A stretch of 26,000 nucleotides of DNA, taken from a virus. Position numbers and translations under genes: made by a program. The notes beneath the pieces were generated by a model. The model saw nothing but the letters and a program-made list of their open reading frames with translations, had not been told where the DNA came from and did no database searches. Below are positions 1-6,554 of the stretch, one piece after another. The stretch lies in IMG/VR virus record IMGVR_UViG_3300045107_000048, positions 1 through 26,000 of that record; one strand, 5' to 3'. Each line of letters starts with the position of its first letter. Position 1 is the stretch's first letter.

Positions 1-2
1 GA

Positions 3-1676
3 GGCGCGCAGGGGACAACGGCTCAGTCCTTCAGCGCCGGCATGTTCATCGAAGAGCGCCCTACGGCGCGGCACCACACGACCTTAGCCGACGCCATCAT
101 CGCGATCGAGACCAAACTCGGGGCGGGGGCCTCGATCGACGCCTCGAAGATCGCCGACGGCACGGTCAGCAACGCGGAATTCCAGCGGCTCAACGGGGTG
201 AGCGCGGATATTCAGACGCAGCTCGACGGCAAAGCCTCGTCAGTCCATACCCACGCGATCGCCGACGTCACCGGCCTGCAGGCGGCGCTCGACGATAAGT
301 CCGATCTGGGCCACATCCATCTGCTGGCCGACATCACGAACGCCGGTTCGGCCGCCGCGCGCAACGTCGGGCTGTCGATCGGCAACCTGGTCGAGGTCAG
401 CAGCGGGGGCAAGATCGATTCGAGCCTGCTGCCGGCGATCGCCATCACTGACACCTTTCCGGTTAGCTCTCAGGCTGCAATGCTCGCGCTCACGGCTGAG
501 ACGGGCGACATTGCCGTCAGGACCGATCTCAATAAGTCGTTCATTCTGGCCGGGAGCAACCCCGCCACGCTCGGCGACTGGCAGGAACTACTGACGCCGA
601 CGGACGCGGTTCTCAGCGTCTTCGGTCGACCGGGAGCGGTTACGGCACAGGCCGGTGACTATTCCTTCTCGCAGATCTCCGGCTCGATCGCCGCGGGACA
701 GATCCCCTCGAGCGTAATCACTTACGCGAAGATCCAGAACGTCGCGGCCGCGCGCCTCCTGGGCAATTCCTCGGGCTCGGCCGCGGCCCCGGTAGAGATC
801 GCGCTCGCGGGCTCGCTCGTGTTCAGCTCAAACAATCTCCAGCTCGCCGGCGACGACCCGGCGCCGGGCAATTCCCGGTATTACGGGACAGACGCCAGCG
901 GGGCGAAGGGCTATTTCGATTTGCCGAGCGGCGGGGGCGGATCGGGAACGGTGAACGCCGGAACCGGCGGCCAGATCCCCTATTACGACGGGGACGGGAA
1001 TACGCTGAGCGGCCTACCTGGCTCATTGATTGATCCGACGGGCGAACCGCAAATTAGACTGACGGCCTTCATCGACGCCTTTACCCATTCGTTGGTTCAG
1101 CTCCGCGAGCCGTCCAGCACGGGCCAACCGCGCGTCGGAGGCTTCGCGACTTATCAAACGTTTAACTACGCTGACAGCAGTTTTTTTTATGCCCTTGGCT
1201 ACAAGCATGACTCAGCGCAGATCGGCGGCCAGCCACTAGGATGGGCGAACTATCCCCACTCTGATGGCGGGCTGCTGTTTGATGCCTACACGGATGACGT
1301 CAATTATTACGGCTCGATCTATTTCTATCACGGCGCTTTTGAAGGCTACAGCGGGGGCGGAGCCCTATACCTACACCCGTTCGGGGTTAGTTTTTTTAGC
1401 AATTCAGCAACCTACTATGGAGCGGTCTTTGAGCGGTCAAGCGACCATTTTGCGCTGGGCGTTACGGGGGCGGCGCATATTGATAGTGGGAACATCCCCG
1501 CGCTTACCTGGGGCGATTTTGGGGTAATCGTGAAAGTGCCGACCTCGCTGGTCGCGGATGCGGATCTCGCAGAAGGGGAGGGGCATATCGCGGTAGACGA
1601 GGGGAGCGATCTCCTAAAGATTAAAGTCAAATATTCCACCGGGACTGTAAAAACGTTTTCCGGCCCTTTGGTTTAA
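3..1676 (+). CDS. Tail fibre / receptor-binding protein, 5' end outside window
   Basis: Probable tail fibre or appendage protein that contacts the host surface. The frame is open from base 3, and the first ATG (42) has no Shine-Dalgarno sequence, so the gene almost certainly begins upstream of the window. The N-terminal part has fibre-type repeats: HHTTLADAIIAIETKLG soon after the ATG, then ADVTGLQAALDDKSDLGHIH, a pattern common in phage fibres. The middle has YYGTDASGAKGYFDLP and a Gly/Ser linker (SGGGGSG) around residue 300. The C-terminal third is rich in Tyr, Phe, Gly and Ser, as expected for a beta-rich receptor-binding tip. That part (about 1140-1450) is visibly richer in A+T and TTT codons than the rest. 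Fibre identity comes from repeat style and composition; no receptor or enzymatic function can be read. Confidence 0.75.
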   Translation, partial: GAQGTTAQSFSAGMFIEERPTARHHTTLADAIIAIETKLGAGASIDASKIADGTVSNAEFQRLNGVSADIQTQLDGKASSVHTHAIADVTGLQAALDDKSDLGHIHLLADITNAGSAAARNVGLSIGNLVEVSSGGKIDSSLLPAIAITDTFPVSSQAAMLALTAETGDIAVRTDLNKSFILAGSNPATLGDWQELLTPTDAVLSVFGRPGAVTAQAGDYSFSQISGSIAAGQIPSSVITYAKIQNVAAARLLGNSSGSAAAPVEIALAGSLVFSSNNLQLAGDDPAPGNSRYYGTDASGAKGYFDLPSGGGGSGTVNAGTGGQIPYYDGDGNTLSGLPGSLIDPTGEPQIRLTAFIDAFTHSLVQLREPSSTGQPRVGGFATYQTFNYADSSFFYALGYKHDSAQIGGQPLGWANYPHSDGGLLFDAYTDDVNYYGSIYFYHGAFEGYSGGGALYLHPFGVSFFSNSATYYGAVFERSSDHFALGVTGAAHIDSGNIPALTWGDFGVIVKVPTSLVADADLAEGEGHIAVDEGSDLLKIKVKYSTGTVKTFSGPLV

Positions 1677-1678
1677 CT

Positions 1679-1939
1679 ATGCAAGTTGAAAGAAACAGCG
1701 ACACTCTCATTATCACGACCGACCTCCAGGAAATGCCCGCACGAGTCTGGCCCGGACTCAACCCCATCGTCGATGAAATTCTCGCGGCCGTCGAAGAAGC
1801 GCTCGACGTCGGCCCGCTGGATAAAGTCCAAATTCGCGCCGGCGGCAAAACGGCCTCAACGCCTGCCGCCGGCATTACCCGAAGAATAATCGTAAGCGCC
1901 ATGCTCGCCGCGGCGCGGCCGGCACAACCTAGCAATTGA
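1679..1939 (+). CDS. Small hypothetical protein (86 aa)
   Basis: Unrecognised. The ATG follows the fibre stop by two bases (TAA-CT-ATG) with no clear Shine-Dalgarno sequence, so translation is probably coupled to the fibre gene. The protein begins with a short beta-like stretch (TLIITTDL), then a helical acidic segment (IVDEILAAVEEALDVGPLDKVQIR), and ends in a basic, Ala-rich segment. No signal peptide or membrane helix is evident. Another frame overlaps (1686-1889), but this one fits the gene packing: its TGA stop sits three bases before the next ATG. A virion-associated or fibre-assembly role would be a guess from position only. Confidence 0.6.
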   Translation: MQVERNSDTLIITTDLQEMPARVWPGLNPIVDEILAAVEEALDVGPLDKVQIRAGGKTASTPAAGITRRIIVSAMLAAARPAQPSN

Positions 1940-1942
1940 ACT

Positions 1943-2197
1943 ATGGAAATCGGAAAACAGATCGAACAAGCTCAGAACCAGGCTAACCAGCTCGCAATTC
2001 AGGAGGCGAACCTCCGCGAGTATATCGGCGCGCTCCAGGCTCAACTTGACCAGGTCGTTCGCTCGAAACACCAGGCGATCGGCGCGGTCGAGGCCTTTAA
2101 GACCATCGCCAAGAACCAGGCCCCGCCGGCGGCCCCGCCTCAGACGCCCGACCGGCCCCCGACTCCCGCCGAACGCAAGGCGGCGAAAGGGAAGTAG
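1943..2197 (+). CDS. Small coiled-coil protein (84 aa)
   Basis: Unrecognised. Residues 1-55 are a strongly helical, Gln/Ala-rich segment with heptad-like spacing of Ile, Leu and Val (QANQLAIQEANLREYIGALQ), predicted here as a coiled coil. Residues 60-84 are a Pro/Ala-rich tail ending in basic residues (AERKAAKGK). There is no membrane helix, so it is not an obvious spanin or holin. It starts three bases after the previous stop (TGA-ACT-ATG) without a Shine-Dalgarno sequence, and its own TAG abuts the next gene. Possible roles are a trimerisation or assembly helper for the fibre or a small structural protein; neither is demonstrated. Confidence 0.6.
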   Translation: MEIGKQIEQAQNQANQLAIQEANLREYIGALQAQLDQVVRSKHQAIGAVEAFKTIAKNQAPPAAPPQTPDRPPTPAERKAAKGK

Positions 2198-2200
2198 GTG

Positions 2201-2497
2201 ATGGCCAGCGGCGCATTCAATAGTTTTCCCTTCAACGGCGCGCCTTTCAACGGCGCGCCAGCTGAGGACGACACGCCGGCGATCGTGGCGGCTTGCCTGC
2301 ACGGCGAATACCCGGCGATCGCGCCCCTGGTTGCCAGCTTCCCCTCGATCGCGGCGTTGAGCAAACCGTATCCAGTCGCCGCGGAGCTGGTCGGAGCCCT
2401 GGGCATTACGGCGTTAAGCGCGCCCTGGCCGGCCGTAAACCCGCTGATGGGGCAATACCCGGCGATCCCGGAGATCGCGGTCAATTTGGAGTGTTAA
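2201..2497 (+). CDS. Small repeat protein with decapeptide [YFW]P repeats (98 aa)
   Basis: Unrecognised. The start is taken as ATG 2201; an in-frame GTG at 2198 directly precedes it, and a purine-rich AAAGGGAAG lies upstream. The N-terminus has a short FNSFPFNGAPFNGAP segment in which the 14-nt unit TTCAACGGCGCGCC occurs twice with a 15-nt period (2231-2244, 2246-2259). From about 2309 to the end the protein is a series of roughly 10-residue units: YPAIAPLVAS, FPSIAALSKP, YPVAAELVGA, LGITALSAP, WPAVNPLMGQ, YPAIPEIAV. The regular aromatic-Pro start suggests a repetitive, possibly elongated structural protein. It sits between the fibre and terminase genes. No function is assigned. Confidence 0.6.
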   Translation: MASGAFNSFPFNGAPFNGAPAEDDTPAIVAACLHGEYPAIAPLVASFPSIAALSKPYPVAAELVGALGITALSAPWPAVNPLMGQYPAIPEIAVNLEC

Positions 2498-2501
2498 GGC
2501 G

Positions 2502-2864
2502 ATGGCCACGAAGTTACTCAGAGCGGATGGGCAGCTACCGGTAATCGGCGACGACATCGACGTCCCCGTCAGCGTGTCGAGCGTCCCCGGGGGCGTGTCG
2601 ATCACGAAGGCCTGGATAACCTTCAAGGCCGATAAGGATGCGGCGGACGATAGCGTATTGCAGAAGATCCTCACCAGCGGCTTCACCGGAACCAGAACCG
2701 TCAGTTTTACCTTCCCCTTGAGCAAAACGGACACGGCTCGTTTTACATCAGGAACGAGATACTTCTTTGACGTCCAGGTCCTCGATAGCAGCGGCAAGCT
2801 CAGCACGCCGATCGCGGACGGAGAGGCCAAATTCCAGGCGGGTATTACGAGTGCGACAAGCTGA
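2502..2864 (+). CDS. Small virion-type beta-sandwich hypothetical protein (120 aa)
   Basis: Unrecognised by name. The composition and alternating pattern (DIDVPVSV, ITKAWITFKA, TRTVSFTFPL, RYFFDVQVLDSSGKLSTP) suggest a single Ig-like or beta-sandwich domain of the sort found in small phage appendage proteins. It starts with ATG four bases after the preceding stop, with AAGG just upstream, and has no signal peptide or membrane helix. The context (end of the fibre cluster, just before the terminase) suggests an accessory fibre or baseplate part. That role is inferred from fold-like pattern and position only. Confidence 0.6.
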   Translation: MATKLLRADGQLPVIGDDIDVPVSVSSVPGGVSITKAWITFKADKDAADDSVLQKILTSGFTGTRTVSFTFPLSKTDTARFTSGTRYFFDVQVLDSSGKLSTPIADGEAKFQAGITSATS

Positions 2865-2884
2865 TAGGACACGGGCTTAAAGAA

Positions 2885-3439
2885 GTGAAACTTTCCCGCT
2901 TACAACGCAACGCAGTGATCGCTTGGGCGGCCGAGGGGCTGGAACTCTGGGAAATCAACGAGCGCGCAAAAGAGTCCGATCCCAAGTTCGACGTCGAACC
3001 GCTCCAGCTCAAGCACATCCGAAAGCAGTCAAGGAAGAAGTATTCGGAGCTGGTTGCGGCGTTCGAGACCGAGGCGCGAGAAAACGGCCTGGCCCGGCGT
3101 GGCGTCAGGCTTATCAAGAAAATGGCGCGCCACGCGTTGCTCGAGCAAATCATCGACGAGCGCGGCGACGCCGATTACATGCAGGAGATCCCCGGCGGGA
3201 AAACCGGATTGTTGGTGCGCGATTACAAGGGCTCGGATTCAACGCCGGTTTATAAATTAGACGTCGCGCTGTTGAAAGAAATGCGCGACCTGGAGCGCGA
3301 GATCGCGATCGAGCTTGGCGAATGGACCGAGAAGAGGGAACTGACCGGGAAGGATGGCCAGCCGCTGCTTGATCCGCTGGCGGCCGCGCTGGAAAAAGCC
3401 TATGGCAACGGCAAACAGCAGCCAGATCCGACGGATTGA
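2885..3439 (+). CDS. terS: Terminase small subunit
   Basis: Likely small terminase, which recognises phage DNA and recruits the large subunit for packaging. The 184-residue protein opens with a helix-turn-helix-like region (LSRLQRNAVIAWAAEGLELWEINERAKE, then LKHIRKQSRKKYSEL), as expected for DNA binding. A long charged helical segment follows (KEMRDLEREIAIELGEW, about 130-150) suited to oligomerisation. The start is GTG 2885; no better in-frame ATG is available near it. The gene overlaps the start of the large terminase gene by 38 bases, the classical TerS-TerL arrangement. Assignment rests on position, size and the HTH-like N-terminus, since small terminases are poorly conserved. Confidence 0.75.
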   Translation: MKLSRLQRNAVIAWAAEGLELWEINERAKESDPKFDVEPLQLKHIRKQSRKKYSELVAAFETEARENGLARRGVRLIKKMARHALLEQIIDERGDADYMQEIPGGKTGLLVRDYKGSDSTPVYKLDVALLKEMRDLEREIAIELGEWTEKRELTGKDGQPLLDPLAAALEKAYGNGKQQPDPTD

Positions 3440-4850
3440 GGAATACGCCACGGAATGCGCCCTGACCGCGCGGGATCTGGGCGTCCCCCGGGATCAGCTT
3501 ACGAATTTCTTCCGCGGGCGGTACATTCCTCAACCGAAGCAGCTGCAGTTTCACGCCGCCTGCAGGCTGGCGGATCTTCCAGACGGGCCGGACCAGATCG
3601 GATTTGGAGGCGCGCGCGGGCCAGGAAAATCGCATGCGGTCTTTGCACAGATCGCTCTCGACGACTGCCTGCGTATTCCCAACCTCAAAGTCTTATACAT
3701 CCGTAAGGTCGCAAAGAACGCGCGCGAACAGTTCGAGGACCTGCGGCGGAACGTCCTCGCGCATGTCCCGCACGATTACAACCGGACGGGCGTAATCACC
3801 TTCGCGAACGGATCCCGGATCGTCATCGGCCACTTCAGGACCGAGGCGGACGTTGATCAGTATCTCGGCCTCGAATATGACATCATCGTGATCGAGGAAG
3901 CCACCACCCTCAGCCTGTCGAAGTACAAGACTCTCCGCGATTCGAACCGGACCTCGAAGCCGAACTGGCGGCCGCGGATCTACGCGTCGACTAACCCGGG
4001 TAACATCGGCCACGTCTGGTTCAAACAGCGCTTCATCACGCCGGCGCGAAAGCGCCAGGAGACAGACACCCGCTTCATTTTCGCTACGATCGACGACAAC
4101 CGGTTCGTCGACGACGGGTACACGAAGAAACTGGAAGACAACACTGGTTGGAAGCTGCAGGCTTATAGGTTCGGCGATTGGGATATCCAGGCTGGCCAGT
4201 ACTTTTCGACCTGGCATTATGAGAGTCACACCTGTAAGCCGTTCATCATCCCCGACCACTGGCCGGTGTGGGGCGCGTTCGACTATGGGTTCACCCATCC
4301 GACTGCGTTCTATTTAATGACGGAGTTCGACGGAACGATTTTCATAACCGGGGAGAACGTCGAGGCCAAAAAACTGCCGCGCGATCACGCCGAAGCCTTC
4401 GGGCGGATCGCGACCAAGCACGGGCGCAACATCTCCGATATTGCGGTCTTTGCCGGTAAGGACGTCTTTGATCAGAAGGGCGACGAGAACGCCAAAACGA
4501 TCTCGGACCAGTACGCTGATCGGGGCGTGTATCTGGTGAAAGCCCCGATGGACCGAGTTTCGGGATGGGGCGAGCTGCTCGACCTGCTGGGCGATCCGCT
4601 GCGCGAGAAAAACCCAATTCCGTCGAGGTTGAAAATTACCAGGGATTGTGAGCGGCTTATCGAGTGCATTCCGGCGTTACAACACGACCCGCATAAGGTG
4701 GAGGACGTTTTGAAGTGGGATATTGACGACGAGGGAAGCGGCGGCGATGACCCGGCGGACGCCGCCAGGTACGGACTCATGGCTCGGCTCATGGATCCCG
4801 AGGACGCGCCGGCGGTTGGCGGTTCTCGGGCGCAATTGGTGCCCCGCTGA
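3402..4850 (+). CDS. terL: Terminase large subunit (ATPase/nuclease)
   Basis: Packaging motor ATPase and nuclease. ATG 3402 is preferred (482 aa, GGAAAAA upstream); the longer in-frame start at 3354 would overlap terS by 86 bases and add a low-complexity leader. A Walker A-like P-loop is seen at residues 70-77 (GARGPGKS), and a Walker B with catalytic glutamate at about 160-167 (DIIVIEEA). A coupling motif STNPG lies near 196-200. The C-terminal RNase H-like nuclease begins with FDYGFTHPTAF (Asp294), has further acidic residues around AGKDVFD (about 351-357), and ends with DDPADAARYGL (about 449-459), the usual terminal Asp motif. Length and motif order are complete, so the protein looks functional. 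A hairpin terminator follows. Confidence 0.95.
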   Translation: MATANSSQIRRIEEYATECALTARDLGVPRDQLTNFFRGRYIPQPKQLQFHAACRLADLPDGPDQIGFGGARGPGKSHAVFAQIALDDCLRIPNLKVLYIRKVAKNAREQFEDLRRNVLAHVPHDYNRTGVITFANGSRIVIGHFRTEADVDQYLGLEYDIIVIEEATTLSLSKYKTLRDSNRTSKPNWRPRIYASTNPGNIGHVWFKQRFITPARKRQETDTRFIFATIDDNRFVDDGYTKKLEDNTGWKLQAYRFGDWDIQAGQYFSTWHYESHTCKPFIIPDHWPVWGAFDYGFTHPTAFYLMTEFDGTIFITGENVEAKKLPRDHAEAFGRIATKHGRNISDIAVFAGKDVFDQKGDENAKTISDQYADRGVYLVKAPMDRVSGWGELLDLLGDPLREKNPIPSRLKITRDCERLIECIPALQHDPHKVEDVLKWDIDDEGSGGDDPADAARYGLMARLMDPEDAPAVGGSRAQLVPR

Positions 4851-4874
4851 GATTTCGCTTGCAATCGGCGAACC

Positions 4875-4908
4875 TAAGTCCGTAGAATCCGGGCTCGGAC
4901 TTATTTTT
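4875..4908 (+). terminator. Rho-independent terminator after terL
   Basis: Perfect 8-bp inverted repeat TAAGTCCG (4875-4882) / CGGACTTA (4896-4903) with a 13-nt loop, followed directly by TTTTT (4904-4908). It lies 25 bases after the terL stop and would separate packaging genes from head genes, or allow partial read-through. Confidence 0.6.
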
Positions 4909-4955
4909 GACATTTTCCGCGCGCGCCACGAGCGCCAAGCGGCCAGCGTCTCTCG

Positions 4956-5019
4956 AAGGCCAATTCGTCCAGAAAAAATGGGCGGGTTGGCCTTTTTCGT
5001 TTTATGCGCAAAAGGCCAA
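4956..5019 (+). promoter_or_regulatory. Two competing hairpins over the portal start (possible attenuator)
   Basis: Three copies of one 8-mer lie in alternating orientation: AAGGCCAA (4956-4963), its complement TTGGCCTT (4987-4994), and AAGGCCAA again (5012-5019). The middle copy can pair upstream to give an 8-bp stem followed by TTTCGTTTT (terminator-like), or downstream to give a perfect 10-bp stem TTGGCCTTTT (4987-4996) / AAAAGGCCAA (5010-5019). The second stem holds the portal ATG (5004) in its 13-nt loop. The two stems are mutually exclusive. A regulatory role is inferred; the pairing is directly visible. Confidence 0.5.
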
Positions 5020-6554
5020 GGAGCAAGAACAGATTCCGCACCGCGGGCGCGAATGCGCTGGCGGACGTGTCTTTCCAGGCCGCCGAGACCGCAACCTCGT
5101 CCCCCCAGGGCGGCCCCGCCTCAGCCCTCGACACCCTGGATCCGAAGCTTGAGTACGTTGGCGGCTACGGCATAGCGAATAGCACGCTCGAGCGCACTCT
5201 CCCGTCTCAGCTCCGCGACCCGCGCGCGCCCGAGGTCACCTTCGAGACCTACCGGCAGATGCTCAACGATCCGGAGGTCTGCTCCGACGTCCGGACGCTG
5301 CGCGACATGGCCCTCGCCGATGGCATCCAGATTTCGCCCGGGATCGACCGGAATCTGGCAGACGACGACGCGCCAGAATTCGCCCGAGCGGTCGAGATGG
5401 CGGAGTTTGTCGAGCGGAACCTGGTGGGGCTCCGCAAGCCTCTGGAGGACACGCTCGAAGGGATCGTCGAGTCAGCCCTGACCTACGGCCATAAAACGGC
5501 GGAAATCACCTGGAAGCTCGCCACGGGGCAGGACGCCGGCAAATTGATGCTCGATCGGATCGCGCAAAAGGATTACCGCACGCTCGATTTCGTGGTCGAC
5601 CGGTTCTGGAATCATCTCGGTTTTACCGCCCGCACGCCGGCGCAAAGCGTCACGACGATGACCGTCATCCCGCGGGAAAAGTTTTTTCACCTGGCGCTTC
5701 ACGAGGAGGACGAAGACCCGCGCGGCCGCTCGTCGATCCGGTCGGTGTATACGGCCTGGACGTTTAAGTGCCTGACCTGGCCGGAATATTTCCGCTGGCT
5801 GCAGAATTGCGCGTTGCCTTCCGTCATCGGCGTGACGGCGCCGAAACAGCCCGGCGACGTCCAGCGTAACGCCGACGGATCCAAGACCGCCGGCGGCAAA
5901 GCGCTCTCGCCGGCGGAGGCCATGTTGCAGGCCCTGCTCGGCCTGAAAAGCGCCTCGGTCGCGATCGTCCCTAACGGGGCGCAGATCGAGCAGCTGGAAG
6001 TGATGGGTGAGGGGGCAGGTTTCGAGCGCGGCATTAACGTCGCGGACTCCCAGATCTCTAAGGCGATCCTTTTCCAGACGCTCGCCACGTCTGAGGCTCA
6101 GTTCGGCACCCGGGCGCAGTCCGAAACTCATATGGGCGTGCTCGACATGGTGGTCTGGTGGTTGAAAGGGCGCATCGCCAAGGCTCTCAAGTCTGACCTG
6201 GTCGAGAAAATCATCCGCTACAACTTCGGCGACGAAGCGCTGCGCTTCACGCCGCAGATCTCCCTCGGCGACACCGAGCGGCGCGACTGGGCGACCGACG
6301 CCGCGGCCGCCGTCCAGCTCTCGTCCGAGATCACTGATTCACAGTGGAACGCTGTTACCGAGCAGATCGGCCTGCCGCCGCCCCTCCCGGGCGAAGAGCC
6401 ACGCGGAATGGCCCGCCAGGCGCAGATCGCCGAGCAGTCCGGCAAGCCAGTACAGACGCCTGTACCGCCCGACAACAAGAGACAGGCGGCCTTACGCCGC
6501 TTCAAGCCGCGCGCCGGCGCTTTCGTTACCGTCAAGATGAGGAGGGCCGCGTAA
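5004..6554 (+). CDS. Portal protein (DUF935/Mu gp29-like)
   Basis: Dodecameric portal at the unique capsid vertex, through which DNA enters and to which the tail connector binds. At 516 residues it is the usual portal size, and it sits between terL and the head protease, the canonical position. Recognisable segments include ALTYGHKTAEITWKLA (about 156-171) and EYFRWLQNCALPSVIGVT (about 260-277), which resemble the conserved core of the DUF935 (Mu gp29) portal family. The N-terminus is basic (MRKRPRSKNRFR). ATG 5004 lacks a Shine-Dalgarno sequence and lies in a hairpin loop, and no better in-frame start is present downstream. Family assignment is from memory of motif style and context, so the family name is less certain than the role. 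Confidence 0.85.
   Translation: MRKRPRSKNRFRTAGANALADVSFQAAETATSSPQGGPASALDTLDPKLEYVGGYGIANSTLERTLPSQLRDPRAPEVTFETYRQMLNDPEVCSDVRTLRDMALADGIQISPGIDRNLADDDAPEFARAVEMAEFVERNLVGLRKPLEDTLEGIVESALTYGHKTAEITWKLATGQDAGKLMLDRIAQKDYRTLDFVVDRFWNHLGFTARTPAQSVTTMTVIPREKFFHLALHEEDEDPRGRSSIRSVYTAWTFKCLTWPEYFRWLQNCALPSVIGVTAPKQPGDVQRNADGSKTAGGKALSPAEAMLQALLGLKSASVAIVPNGAQIEQLEVMGEGAGFERGINVADSQISKAILFQTLATSEAQFGTRAQSETHMGVLDMVVWWLKGRIAKALKSDLVEKIIRYNFGDEALRFTPQISLGDTERRDWATDAAAAVQLSSEITDSQWNAVTEQIGLPPPLPGEEPRGMARQAQIAEQSGKPVQTPVPPDNKRQAALRRFKPRAGAFVTVKMRRAA

Noticed and set aside
1181-1397. T8 (1181-1188) and T7 (1391-1397) runs in the fibre gene as frameshift sites
   Set aside because: Both are in slippery phase, but no protein-like alternative frame follows, and they lie in an A+T-rich stretch. 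They show that a T7 run alone is not proof at 13484.
3354-3401. Upstream start for the large terminase
   Set aside because: Would add 16 residues (MASRCLIRWRPRWKKP) read out of frame over conserved terS sequence; ATG 3402 is a better fit.
4907-4935. TTGACA (4907-4912) as a promoter -35 for portal
   Set aside because: Perfect -35 hexamer, but the sequence 16-18 bases downstream is GC-rich (around GAGCGC) with no -10 resemblance.
6344-6553. Upstream start for the protease gene
   Set aside because: Lies inside the portal coding region; AGGAGG at 6540 and the TAATG junction fix the start at 6554.
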